From: Blasia pusilla
Lineage: Eukaryota > Marchantiophyta > Marchantiopsida > Blasiales
Length of the DNA stretch: 64,000 nucleotides
Assembly: GCA_050084515.1 (NCBI GenBank)
Contig: CM114272.1
Coordinates: 3,348,001-3,412,000 of the forward strand
Direction: 5' to 3'
The first letter of the stretch is position 1, and the number at the start of each line of letters is the position of its first letter. The notes under the pieces are model-generated. The model worked only from the letters and a program-made list of their open reading frames with translations. It ran no database searches and was not told where the DNA came from. This document shows positions 11,395 through 22,068 of this stretch, in pieces. The position numbers were made by a program, and so were the translations under genes.

Positions 11395-11640
11395 TGAAGA
11401 TTGAGTTACAATCAAGGTCATGAAACACCTGAACTGCTATATTTGGTACTCACACGAAATAGGGAAGCTTAATCTGGTTTAGTCAGTTAAGCATGATTAT
11501 CTTAACTAGGGTTAGTTAATCGCAATTAGTCTAACTCGAGACTATGGTTAAGATTACGGTTAGGATTGCTTGTACATACCCTATATAATTGAGAAGGGGA
11601 CCAACCTCCACTCATTCTCTTCTTGCAAAATTTTGTTCGG
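11395..11640 (+). repeat. Copia-1 5' LTR
   Basis: Begins TGAAGATTGAG and matches 22069-22310 over about 240 bp, including GGTACTCA(C/T)ACGAA, the AGTTAATCGCAATTAGTC block and ACATACCCTATATAATTGAG, whose TATATAA-like core could be the TATA box. The LTR's right end and the primer-binding site were not found, so the true LTR may be longer. Confidence 0.75.
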
Positions 11641-11755
11641 AGCTCAGTGGGTGCAAATTTCAGGTGGAGAGAAGAGAGGTAAGAGAAGGCACAATTTGAA
11701 TTTGGGAGAAAGAAATTTCGTTCAGAGCTCAGTGGGGACAGATTTCACGTGGAGC
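11636..11755 (+). repeat. Two spaced direct repeats of about 35 bp in Copia-1 leader
   Basis: The segment around GAGCTCAGTGG at 11636 reappears at 11721, 85 bp away, each followed by a (C/G)AGATTTCA-type stretch and GTGGAG. It may be a duplicated regulatory or leader sequence. Confidence 0.6.
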
Positions 11756-12130
11756 TTTGATTGTGATAAAACTTTGGAGGCATTTTTTAGGGCCTTCCTA
11801 ATTGATTTAGCCATTTGGATCCGCGACGGCTAGAATGATGCCAAAGGCTGCTTTTAATCGTATTGTAGAGCTCGACAAAGCTTTCCAACGCATCCAAAAT
11901 TGCTCGATTTGATATTCTGAGCTCTTGCAGTATCAATTTTAGTGTAGGAAAGTGCAATTAGTGAAGAAAAATTTTGTAGTTTGCTCTCTCTAGCCAATTT
12001 TGACTAGTTCTTGCATATAGTTGATCGATTTTGGAAAATTTTAGGTCGATTTCTGTGTAGGAGTGCTCTATGCTTCAATTGGAACACTGAAGTGGTTGAA
12101 ATTATGTTTTTGTGAGTGAAATCATTTGTT

Positions 12131-12538
12131 ATGGAGTATTCCTCAGCAGTAATCAGAGGCGACAAGCTAGATAAGCAGAATTACGATGTCTGGAAGTTTC
12201 GCATGAAAAAAATTCTCATGGGTCAAAAACTATGGGAGCTGGTCACAGATGATGAGGCCAAGCCAGAAGGTGACTAAACAGACTTGAATTTTTGCTCTTG
12301 GAAAAAACACGCAAGGCAAGTAATCCACTACATTTCAATAACTATCACTTTGCCGATGATAGGTCACATTCAAGATGTTGATATTCCGAAGGAGGCTTGG
12401 GATGCATTGGAAAAGTTGTTCTAGACATCTACAAAGGCCCAAAAGCTTCAATTGAAATAATAATTGAGCGAAGTGAAGAAAGGATCATAGAGCATCAATG
12501 ATTATATTCTGAGTATCACAGATATTGTTGATCAGTTG
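12131..12538 (+). pseudogene. Copia-1 gag, N-terminal part
   Basis: Starts with ATG at 12131 and reads into GDKLDKQNYDVWKFRMKKIL, the usual start of plant copia gag proteins (the Y-x-x-W-K-x-x-M block). It continues through VIHYISITITLPMIGHIQDV and ALEKLF to SINDYILSITDIVDQL. Several in-frame stops interrupt it, for example TAA after EGD. The frame is cut at 12538 by G1 copy 2 and resumes at 19056 with NNIGVTAEDDDMI. Gag would form the particle shell and bind element RNA. Confidence 0.82.
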
Positions 12539-12666
12539 TGTCGTGCGCATACATATCGCTACACAACATACATCGTTGTCACTAGACACACACACAAACA
12601 CACACGATCCCATGCTAACTCATGGCATCCAAACAACGAGACAAGAAGTACCAAAATCTCTCTAAT
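12539..12666 (-). repeat. Module A at left end of G1 copy 2
   Basis: A 126-bp stretch matching 4914-5040, 36830-36957 and 37389-37515. Here it is followed not by module B or a purine tract but by rearranged pol sequence. Confidence 0.8.
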
Positions 12667-12674
12667 AGACCCGA

Positions 12675-13600
12675 GGAGATTGACACCCCAAGGATGATCG
12701 GGAGAGACACCCTTGGACTTCTTGGGATGTTTTGCAAGTATGCCAAGAGATGATAGCCACAACATCGAGCGTGGTTGTGGATACTGCACGTGGAGATGAG
12801 AGTTATATTTTCGAGATGGGGTTGCATCATAGCAACCATCTAAATCAGCGTGGGAGAGTCCTATCTTAGTCACAATGGAGACTTGGGAGCCAAACATGGG
12901 CCCTAAGTTGACAAGAGGAAAGCGGCGTCGGATACACCAGTTCCTTAGGAGTTATAGGAGCTATTTTGCATTTAGTATGCATAATTTGGGTATGCTAAAG
13001 GGTCCAAGGATCATATTGAGTTTTTGAGTGACACGCCGATCTTCTAACGACCCTACAGGTACTATGACATAGAGAGGGCTCTGATTCAGAGTAGGAGCGA
13101 GGACTTGGTTGGAGCAGGACTAGTGGACATGCATACTCTCCATGTAATTTCTCCACTAGTCCTGCTCCAACCAAGTCGTGGCTCCTACTTTGAATCAAAG
13201 CCCTCTGCATGTCACTATACTTGTAGGATCGTCAGAAGATTGACGTGTCACTCGACAACTCAATACGGATCCTTGGACCCTTCAGCATACCCAAATCATC
13301 CATACTAAATGCAAAACAGCTCCTATAACTCCTAAGGAACAGGTGTATCCAACACCGCTCTCCTCCTGTCAACTTAGGGCCCATATCTGGCTCCCAAGTC
13401 TCCATCGTGACTACAGTAGGACTCTCCGGCGTAGGTGTCGATGGCTGCTATGATGCAACCCCGTCTCCAACAATAGAACTCTCATCTCCACATGTAATAC
13501 CCGGAATCACACTCGATGTTGTGGCTATCATCTCTTGACGTACCTGCAAACCATCCCAAGAAGTCCAAGGGTGTCTCTCCCGATCACCCTTGGTGTGTCG
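12675..13600. repeat. Large imperfect inverted repeat (fold-back) of RT sequence
   Basis: Arms of about 450 bp, roughly 12675-13127 and 13131-13600, are reverse complements of each other. They meet at GGACTAGTGGACATGCATAC and its mirror TCCACTAGTCCTGCTCC. The right arm is RT N-terminal sequence in the element's minus orientation; the left arm is the same sequence flipped. The arms differ at several sites. Confidence 0.85.
13131..13420 (-). pseudogene. G1 copy 2 reverse transcriptase N-terminal fragment
   Basis: The minus-strand reading matches the RT start of copy 3 (40400-40750). It covers an acidic and aromatic lead-in, the P-x-x-R-x-x-x-R-Y block and the RALIQS-x-S-x-DLV helix. The fragment ends at the fold-back centre near 13129, before the catalytic YIDD motif, and an inverted copy follows. 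Stops are present. It is joined directly to the methyltransferase on the right, giving the order protease, methyltransferase, RT. Confidence 0.75.
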
Positions 13601-13675
13601 ATCTCTCGTGTCGCCCCCAGCCACTGCCTTAACCATCTCGGTAGGCATGGGGCTCACCAACGCAACAGATGTGAT

Positions 13676-14680
13676 CTATCGCATCCTCAAATGACGCTGC
13701 TCAGCTACTCCTAAGCTAAAGATCCATGTCAAGCAGTTTAAGTCCATTTCCTGACCCAAGAGATGACGTCGTGATGCCTCTGATAGTGACGGTACTACCG
13801 TCACTCTCGTGGGGAATCCAATCGCTTGCTCTTGCTCATCAGCGTTGGGCTCCACCAACCTCCGTACCTGGTCATCCCGAGCCAAGCCAGGTCCGGCCTC
13901 CTTGAATGCATAGGAAGCGAGAAAACTCACCAATGTGGGAAAGACGGCTCGTGGCATGCCAATCTTATTGACCACAGTCAACGGCGGTCGATCATCGTGC
14001 CTCACTTCCTGTGATCGACGGCTCGTATCCAATATAGAATCCACTAACAAATCGGAGGGACGCTCCACTCTCGTATAAGCCCTCCGCAATACCTCATGTG
14101 GTACCAAGTTGGTCCACCAAAGACGCGGGCGGTATGCTCTAGAACCTAAACTCGCCGCATCTAACAACACTTCCGGGCCAATCCATGCGTGCACCTAATG
14201 TGCACTCGTGACCACGCGATATCTTGAATCGCCCAAAATAGGCACATTCTCCAAAATATATGTTGGAGAATGAGGCTGATGCTCTTGTAAATATCACAAG
14301 ATCTGCATCATCTCCCAAAACAACCTGGACCGAGTGTCAACTTACCCGCTACCTCGTCCAACACTCGATTGGCCCTAACAAATCCAACCAGCAATGACCA
14401 AGTCTATGGTCCCTACCCGCTCCAAGTCTTGCGCCCCCAACAATGAGATGTCCCTGGGTAGGAAACTGTGGTAACCGTGAATGGCGGACGCAGACAACAA
14501 GTTGGGAAAACGGAATCGTAACAACGCCACATGGTGAAGTGAAGCGCGTCTCCCAACATCATCAATCTCCACATACAAGTACTGCTACATACGCACTCTA
14601 GCATGCAAAATAGCAGCTAACCTATTGCTGATCCCTCCAAACAGATCCAACACCCGAATACCCTTTTCTGGGATGCACCA
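13676..14680 (-). pseudogene. G1 copy 2 cytosine-5 DNA methyltransferase domain
   Basis: About 330 codons on the minus strand. Motif I RVLDLFGGIS is at 14633-14647, then YLYVEIDD (motif II, S-adenosylmethionine contact). Next is the motif IV region IDLVIAGWIC (catalytic Cys codon 14378-14380, with Pro replaced by Ile), and motif VI ILENVP (ENV at 14243-14251). A motif VIII-like RPRLWWTNL follows near 14107-14131, and a target-recognition-like stretch ends in PTLVSF. Last come motif IX EQAIGFPT and motif X RRHLLGQEMDL near 13740. C5 methyltransferases flip out cytosine and methylate carbon 5 through the motif IV cysteine. Motif order is canonical, unlike the permuted plant DRM enzymes. In-frame stops (TAG just after the Cys at 14375-14377, others at about 14340, 14290 and 14195) and the lost Pro make this copy inactive. 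Confidence 0.85.
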
Positions 14681-15640
14681 CATAATCGGGGTGGTGTCCA
14701 AAGGGGTGATAGTAACACTCTTGCCTACTTGGGGTTCCTCTGAACAATCACACTCTGGTGCAAATATCTTGCTCCATGTGGTTTGCACATGCTCAATGGC
14801 TAAGCATCGAAGCTCCTTAGTCGAGCCCCAAAGCGACACCTCTCCTCCACAGACTAATGCGCCTACTATGACACTCCTCTCCACAGAAATATCAGGAACG
14901 GGAGTATTCTCTGCATGGACATGTCCCTCAATCAAATCACTAGGCCAAGTGATGGCACTGCTAAATACCTCCCAATAATCTAGGGAAAACCCCATCAGGC
15001 ATAACATTGCTCCACCAACCAAGACGTTGTAGGACTCTGCATCAATCACTATTGCCTTGGCTCGCACCATGGACTCATTTGTAGGATATCCCGGGAAAAT
15101 CCTTACCACGACCTCCTGTCAAGTGATATACTGTGTGGTACTCACTCCACCCAAGGATGTCTGTATCCGAAATGGACAACGCTCGACATCGGCTCTTGTC
15201 AAGCCTAGTCCTCTAAATGACGCTTTCCCCAACATCAAGGGTTGCGCTCTTGAATCCAACAAGACGCGTTGCGGACTGAAATCTCTATCTCCGGGACTCA
15301 CCAACTGAAAGACCTCTCCTTGGTTATCCAACAACAAAACACCAAGAGAAGCCATGGCACCCTCTATCGCGGGTCTAGCGAGCATCTCCACCATCCTAGC
15401 AGCCGCAACCTGCCATGAATCTAACGTGGACGGCCCGAGCATCCGCTCCAAGGGCAGATCCATCACCTCCTGTGCAATCACTTCTGAACGTGACGTAAGC
15501 ACTCCAACTCCATGCTCACATAGGATAGCGGCCAGCCAAAAAACCTCGGCGGGCGTACCTCCCAACGTCATAATATCAGAAGCAGAAAATAAAGGAGCGT
15601 GGTACACAACGATGGCCGCCCCCAACAACGTGCTCAACAC
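14681..15640 (-). pseudogene. G1 copy 2 aspartic protease and linker
   Basis: The minus-strand frame 15119-15640 holds an N-terminal helical part (EVMDLPLERMLGP), then VLLDSRAQPLMLGKA. Its LLDSRA, with the Asp codon at 15254-15256, is the retropepsin D-S-G-A active site with Gly changed to Arg. After a stop at 15119 the next frame (14585-15109) gives AIVIDAESYNVLVGGAML, typical of the C-terminal half of the protease fold. A linker of about 100 residues (TWPSDLIEGHVHAE, WGSTKEL, FAPECD) then leads into methyltransferase motif I without a break. Protease would process the polyprotein and could free the methyltransferase. The Gly change and stop inactivate it. Confidence 0.72.
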
Positions 15641-15649
15641 ATGCCCCTC

Positions 15650-17375
15650 CTAAGCATCAACAATAGGAGTCGTCGCACTTGCGTCTCCCATCGCCCTCCC
15701 TGCCTGCACACCAACAACATCACCAACTCTCGAGGAACTTTGGTCAAGACCCATCCATGGGGTCCTCTTCGCCTCGGACAACGAGAAAGATTGAGGGAGC
15801 CTAGTCTGTTTCTTGGCTTCCCCTCGTTGTGGATCCAACTCTACGGCAACTCCACCCGTCCCAACTACGGCGGCCTTCATGTGGGCAACCCCACCCATCC
15901 AACCAGGATCCTCCATATCTCTCGCTGCTCCATATGATGTCGATGCCACGGATTCGGCATTGGGTAACCTCAATGCCATAGCGGCAATTTGCTCCTATAG
16001 CTATTGTATGTAAGCAGCCATTCAAGTCTCACGCCCCGCGTCTCCCTCAAAGTGTCTAGGTGGTGGGACTCTATCTCCTCCACGGGTAGCTCCACCACCC
16101 TGTCGGGAAACTCTAGCTCCTCGTCCCCCAACGGAACCACAATAGTCGCACTGATAATCACCTGGTGTAGCACCATCTCCTCCTCCATGCTAAAATACAC
16201 ATCCATGACCCTGACGAGTGCAACCGCGCTGATGATGGGCTCCACCACATGATCAACAAGTAATCATAGGCGGGTGCTATTGAGCCGCATATGAAGGCGC
16301 AGGTCTTTGTGGCACGGCCTCCCGGTATCCACCTTGAGCTCGTGGGGCCATAGTCGACCTATCTCCGAGTCCACGTTGTTGTATAGGTAGTGCAGATAAT
16401 CGTGACTGCTCTCGCCCAAAACCCATGGTGGCTACGCTCTCCTCTGCCATGTTGTGCTCAATGTTCTCGGCATCCTAAAAACATCTCTCAACGTAGGGGA
16501 GGTGTTCATAAGGAGCACCCCTCTTGCACCCATGTTCGCAGGGTTCAGTCTAGCATCGCGTACCATGACTGGATAGCCTGAGTCTCTGTCACCCCTGAGT
16601 GATGTTGATCAACCGGCATAAGTGAGTGTAAGCCTCACGCAAACTCTCACCCGGGCACCTCTGGAAGTCGTGGATGCTCCGCAACTTCTCCATCCGTACT
16701 TCCGGTAGCTCGCCCTCAACTCAGCGAAGAACTCAACCACGGGGTTGAACTTGGGACAAACTTGACTAGACAGTGCAACTGCTCCAGTGCAAGTGACCCC
16801 TCCTAAAACATCACTAGTGGAAGAGGAAGTAGCCTCTCTTGACTCCTCCTCCTCATCTGGGAATGGCTCCGTCCATATGCATGACACATAATGTGGATCA
16901 TAGTAGAGTCGTCATGCCTCAATCTCTTGGGCATATCTGTGGGAGAACTCATGGTAATCGTCCATGGGTGTGCCCTCTAAATGCTAGAACATACCATTCC
17001 ATGCTATAAACGAGTTGAACCCTCTAGAGTTCCTAGCTCGTTGTGAGCCACACCAACTCCTAAACTCTACAATAAAGTCGTGTAGCTCTATAGTGCCTAC
17101 AACACCCAAAAATTTACGAGGTCATGTACCCTGATCGTCCATCTGGTAGGACCACTCAATGTGTACAGTGGATCACTAACACACTCCTCTGTACGCTCCC
17201 CCTCGTTTGAAGATGACAAAGAAGGAGATCCATGTGGTCTCTCACGTGGAGACCCTCGAAACCTCGCACCACTCGATGTCGCTCCTTGGCAACTGCAAAT
17301 CTCGACCCTAACTCGGTCGTGAAAACAACTCCTCCAATCAGCAAGTCGTACTCTTCTCGTACTGACATTGCTCAA
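15650..17375 (-). pseudogene. G1 copy 2 gag relic
   Basis: Minus strand. An Arg/Ser/Pro-rich N-terminus (17097-17375, RGSPRERPHGSPSLSSS) is followed by the acidic EEEESREATSSSTSDVLGG block (about 16820-16870). Then comes LRASYRKYGWRSC and a zinc-knuckle region at about 16100-16260. One knuckle is still partly readable (CWSCGGAHHQRGC); the second (CDYCGSVGG) has lost its His and last Cys. A linker rich in Gly, Ala and Val (15650-15979) leads to the protease. Numerous stops and frameshifts are present. Gag would build the particle and bind RNA. Confidence 0.7.
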
Positions 17376-19051
17376 ACCTCCTTGATGTGCGGTGTAGGTC
17401 CAGCGTTTAGGTGCGGCACTAGCGACACAAAACGGCTATAAACAGCGCGGCACTCAGGAATGGGGTGCGGCACTTGGCGGCATACCCTCCTCAATCAGCA
17501 ATTCACACGCTCTGCTCCTTAGTGAAGGAGCGGCTCCACGATCGAGACGGTGCGGCCTTGAGCGGCATGGCGCAGCAATCGGCGGTGCGTTGCGGCAACG
17601 TGCGTCATGACACGGTACTCGATTATCGTCGAGCGGCTACCAATCACAACATAGCAACATGAAACTCAAACTCAAACACCATAACCCATGGTCATCTACC
17701 ATCACTGATTGATGACAAAACTGCGATGGCCGTGGCGGCAAAACCAAAGTACGTAGTGGCAGCACAAGTTAGAGAATCACCGGTGGTCGTGGAAGACCCT
17801 CCACTCCGTGATGGCGGCAATGGCAACCAAAGGGTGGACAATGGACGAACACGACTCTGAGTGGCGCTAGGCGGCGGCGGCGGTGGACGGTGGAACGTTG
17901 ATGGTGACAGTTGACCGTTCACCATTGACGGTGACGGTTGACCTTTGACAATGGTTAAACGTCGACGGCGGACCATTGACGGTGACTATGACGGCGACCG
18001 CCGCCGCCGGCATGGCGGTTGGTTTAGGGTTTGAACAATTTAACCCTAAAAATTTCCTAGCAATGGCAGCTTTGCAAGATTGACCATAACTTTTTGCTCG
18101 CAACTCCAAATTGTGCACCGTTTATTGTGCAGTGTGCACAACTTCATGATCTACGACAATGTTAGAAACTATTTTAAATTGGACATTTGAGTAAAAATTG
18201 ACAGGGACTGTCGTAAAGCCCAATGTCTTTTTCTCCTACACAAAAACTTGGCTGCGTTTCCGCGCTGATTTCTCCCAACAAAAATGTAAAACCTGTGAAA
18301 ATACAAATCAGCAAGCTACATGGTGCTCTAGAAAGCATCGGCATGGGGCAATCTGCTCCCATACTCAATCCGTATCAAAAATTGGGCTACGCTTCCACGC
18401 GCCACTCTTCCACACAAAAAATTGCTAAAGGAAACATCACAAGTAAGCGGCTCTTGCTCTGGTGAGCACTCCCATGAACCGCTGAATGGGGAATACAATC
18501 CCCAACTTGCAAAGCTAGCAAGTGACCAGCGAGCTTCCCCATGAAGCTCTCTCACTCATTCATTCTCTCTTTGTAAAATAAGATCCAATCTCTCTCACAA
18601 CACCATAGTTCTCACATATGTGCACTCTCACATGTCTCTCTCAATGTCAAACCAAACCCACTCTCCTAATGAGAGGCTTGGGTTACACACACAAGGCAAG
18701 CAAGACCATAGCTCCGCCGCCTCATACAAAGAGATTCAACAAAGAGAGAATGAGCTCTCAAGCTCTCTCCATGGTAACCTATGCTCCCAAGTCACCTCCT
18801 TGGCTCTTGACATGATATAGGAGGTCAAGGGCCACTTACCAAAAATAGAAAATTGATCATAATCAAAATGGTACTTACCTCAAATAGTAAGTTCCTCAAT
18901 ATGGCTCCAAATGAGCCAAAATGAAGGGGAAACTTGCTCTCTCAGGTTTCCCGAGGCCTCAACAGGTCATCTTGGACCTACTGAGCCTGTCCTCCACTAC
19001 TCACGAAGGCGTTCTACTAGATCTCACGCATCTATCCTAAAAGAAGTGAGA
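17276..19051 (-). repeat. Right (5') terminal region of G1 copy 2, modules C+B
   Basis: Starts GATGTCGCTCC and ends at the Copia-1 junction. It contains GGC-rich DNA near 17865-17885 and a cluster of TTGAC cores (17911-18000). It then has module C sequence ending in a T(A/T)TGTAAAAT(A/C)AAGATC-type joint with module B at about 18570. It is homologous to 7981-9704 and 58346-59830. Confidence 0.7.
17905..18000. promoter_or_regulatory. Cluster of TTGAC (W-box-like) cores in the G1 LTR
   Basis: TTGACC occurs at 17911-17916 and 17938-17943, with further TTGAC cores at about 17925, 17945 and 17976. The homologous part of copy 3 has TTGACC at 58701-58706 and TTGACT at 58721-58726. TTGAC(C/T) is the core bound by WRKY factors in plants. 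Function is inferred only. Confidence 0.35.
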
Positions 19052-19055
19052 GTTA

Positions 19056-19530
19056 AATAACATTGGAGTGACAGCAGAAGATGATGATATGATTTTATTC
19101 ACTTTTCTAGGCCTTCCAAAAGATTACAAGTCCATTGAGACCTCTATCTCTATGAGAAAGAAGTATCCAACCTTTCAAGAGTTAGTCCCATTGTCAATCA
19201 GTGAAGAGATGCGCCTAGTAGGCAACGGTAGATCGTCTAGTCTACAAGAGAGTGTGCTATTTGCAAGTTATGGATCAAACAGAGGCATGAGTCGTACTAG
19301 AAGCTTCCGCGATCATGGTGGATATCAAGCATATGGAAGAAGAGGCACTCAATATAACGTTACTCAATCAACTACAAATGAGTACTAGACACAATCACAA
19401 GGTGGTGATGGTAGAAACCGTTGGGGTAGAGGTCAAAAATAGAGAATCCCTAGATCTTACAATTACTGTGGGATACAAGATCACTATGCAAAGTTTTGCT
19501 TCAAGAAGAAGGCAGATATGATGACATGAG
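19056..19530 (+). pseudogene. Copia-1 gag, C-terminal part
   Basis: Continues the copia gag frame after G1 copy 2. It reads DDDMILFTFLGLPKDYKSIE, then ISMRKKYPTFQELVPLSISEE (the helical block before the zinc knuckle) and a basic Arg/Gly/Ser-rich stretch. It ends in a knuckle-like YNYCGIQDHYAKFC (about 19460-19500), in which the first Cys of the C-x2-C-x4-H-x4-C motif has become Tyr. A TAG at about 19387 and one more stop precede it. With 12131-12538 this makes a full-length copia gag split by a transposon. Confidence 0.82.
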
Positions 19531-19532
19531 CC

Positions 19533-19885
19533 TTACAAAAATAATAATTTGAACATTCTGCCACATCTAGTTCCTTTGGCTATCGTAGTCTGATCATCTA
19601 TTGTTTCAATGAAATAACCATCTATGTTAAACTTCACTTGATAATCCTGTTCTACTATCTGTCCTACACACATGAAGTTTTTTGTAATGGTAAGAACATA
19701 GAGAACATTTCCAAGAACACAAAAACCATCTGATGCTATTGGAACTTTATCGATATGCATGATATGATGTTGAGTGTCATCTCTTGTAAGGATAATTGCA
19801 CGATCTTTCATCGCCTTCAAACTACTGAACCATTTAGTTTGCAAGGTCATGTGATTTGATGCACTAGAATGCTATGCTAAATGAG
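19533..19885 (-). pseudogene. Copia-1 protease segment, inverted
   Basis: The minus strand reads SSASNHMT (relic of the protease DSGASNHMT site, with Asp and Gly changed), then FSSLKAMKD, VLGNVLYVLTITKNFMCVGQ and DQTTIAKG...GRMFKL. This is the copia protease followed by the start of the GAG-pre-integrase domain. It lies between gag (plus) and the integrase tail (plus), exactly where the protease belongs, but in opposite orientation. The integrase catalytic core that should follow is absent. This is an internal inversion with deletion, so no polyprotein can be read. Confidence 0.8.
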
Positions 19886-22060
19886 AAGAATATGCCTAAG
19901 GTGTATTGGGCAGAGGCTGTAGCGTGTACAATCTTCTTAATCAACCAAACTCCAACAGCATGAGTTCATGATAAGACTCCATTCAAAGTCTTCACAAGAA
20001 GTAAACCTGATTTTTCCTTCCTGAAAGTATTTGGTTGTAGTTGTTATGCTCATACTCCTTCTAAAAGGCATAAAAAATTAGACCCCAAATCTAAAAGAAG
20101 CATATTCATTGGCTACGTTGATGGAACTAAGGGATATAATTGCTACATTCCATCTTTTAGGCATCTTATAATTAGTCGCGATGTTATCTTTTATGAGCTA
20201 AAGTCATGGTATGCTCCATTTGAGCCTATTCCACCTCTAAACTCGTGTGTTGAGAGGGAGAATATGATTGTAAACCAAGAGACATTGCCTTCAAATTCTC
20301 CAAGTACTAGTGCAGGATTATGAGAGGTCCTAGATTCATCAGTTAAATTCATGAGTCCATGGACTAGAAGAGTACATATTTAGTCTGTTGACACTAGTCA
20401 GAGCTTAAGTGACGTGTCAGAAGCATCTACCTCTCAACAAGAACTTTATAGATCAAGTAGATTCACACATCCTATTCATAGATTCATAAATGAAGGTTTC
20501 CTTGCGACTCATCATGCATATAAGATGACTAAGAGCGGAGTTTTTTAAAAGAAGCTGTAAATATAGTCCAATGGATTGAAGCTATGGAGGAAGAGCCTGT
20601 TGCATTAAGATATCAACAAACCTAAGAACTGGTTGATATACCTTCCGGTAAGGAAGCTATTGGTTGCAAATGGGTTTATAAAATCAACCGCAATCAAGAT
20701 GGTACAATTAACAGATAGAAAGCCAGATTGGTGGCTAAGGGCTATGCACAAAAATATGACATCGATTATGAGAAAATATTTAACCTTGTTGCAAAGATGG
20801 TGACTACGAGAACAATGGTTGCAGTTGTAATAAGTAAGAAGTGGAGATTACATCACATGGACGTCAAGAATACCTTCTTGAATGGAAATATATACAAGGA
20901 GGTATATATGATTCAACCACTTGGATAAAAGCATCCCGAGTTTCCATTTCGCGTATGCACATTGAAGAAAGCTCTATACGGGCTTAAACAAGCTCCTAGA
21001 GCTTGATATGGCAAGATTATGTACGTCCTACTACAGTTGGGTTTTAGAGTATGTGATTTTGACTTGTGGTTATATGTCTTGAGAGGACAAGATCATTGTG
21101 TTGTATATTGACGACGTCTTGATTATTGGGAGTACTGAGGATATCGTATAACAAGTCAAGCTAAGACTACAAGCAGAATTTGATATGAAGGACTTGGGAG
21201 AACTCAAGTACTTCCTTGGTATTGAATTTATCAAGGGTGGAGAGAGCATGTGGTTACTACAATGAAAATATGTTCTTCATATGCTTTCAAAATATGATAT
21301 GACGGCTTGTAAGCCAATCTCTATACCGTTGGACTTGAGTGTAAAGCTAAGAGTGGATGAAGGAGAGTTGCTTGCACATTCTAATATATACATGCACATG
21401 GTTGGAAGTTTGATCTATTTGACTATAACCAGGAAAGATTTGAGCTATGCAGTTGGCCTAGTGAGCCAATTTATGCAAGCACCTTGAAAACCTCACTTTG
21501 ATGCTATGAGCAGGATTATGCAGTATGTGAAATTCTCTGTTCAATTCGGGCTTCAATTTGAACCTTCTCCGGGTTTCTAATTACAGGGATTCACAGATGT
21601 TGATTGGGCACAAAGCGTATCTGAACGATACTCCACATTTGGTTATTCATTTACTTTGGGAAGTGCAGCTATAAGTTCGGCTTCAAAGAAGCAACCTAAA
21701 ATTGCTTTATCTTCAACAGAGGCTGAGTACAAAGGAGCCAACAATGCGGCATGTAAGGCGATGTGGCTTCATCAATTACTTGTTGAGATTGGTGTTAGTA
21801 ACTTAAGACCTAGTGTAATATATGCAGATAATATTAGTAGCATCAAGCTTGCTAATAAACTTGTGTTTTATGGTCGTATAAAGCATGTTTAGGTGTATTG
21901 TCATTTTATCAGAGAGAAAGTGTTTGTTGGAGAAATTGATCTTGTGTATATAGGTACTGATCAGCAAATTATTGACATCTTTACAAAGGCATTACCTATA
22001 GATAAGTTTGAGATGTTTAGAAACGATTTAGGCGTTAGAGATATCGATATGAGTTTGAGG
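19886..22060 (+). pseudogene. Copia-1 integrase C-terminus, reverse transcriptase and RNase H
   Basis: Plus strand. Integrase tail: KVYWAEAVACTIFLINQTPT and FKVFGCSCYAHTP...RSIFIGY (about 19895-20115). Reverse transcriptase: GCKWVYKINRNQDGTI (about 20668), MDVKNTFLNG (about 20858), LKKALYGLKQAPRA (about 20964), catalytic YIDDV at 21104-21118, then DLGELKYFLGIEF. RNase H: DLSYAVGLVSQFM, GFTDVDWA, SSTEAEYKGA, VIYADNISSIKLA and DIFTKALP (about 21980). More than ten in-frame stops and frameshifts are spread through it. The YIDD is preserved but the gene is dead. It ends just before the purine tract and 3' LTR. Confidence 0.85.
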
Positions 22061-22068
22061 GGGAGTAT

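Larger units (their letters stand above)
12539..19051 (-). mobile_element. G1 copy 2: gypsy element with methyltransferase domain, inserted in Copia-1 gag
   Basis: Left terminus TGTCGTGCGC at 12539, right terminus GTGAGA at 19051, target duplication gttg/gtta (12535-12538 and 19052-19055, one mismatch). The copia gag frame reads across the gap, which proves the insertion. Minus-strand order is right terminal region, gag, protease, DNA methyltransferase, RT start, an inverted-repeat rearrangement, then module A. The rest of RT, RNase H and integrase are missing. Confidence 0.88.

Noticed and set aside
13676-14680. Plant DRM-type methyltransferase
   Set aside because: DRM enzymes have permuted motif order. 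Here motif I comes first and IX/X last.
14375-15109. A host DNA methyltransferase pseudogene trapped between elements
   Set aside because: Protease sequence runs into it and RT follows it in the same strand in two separate insertions, so it belongs to G1.
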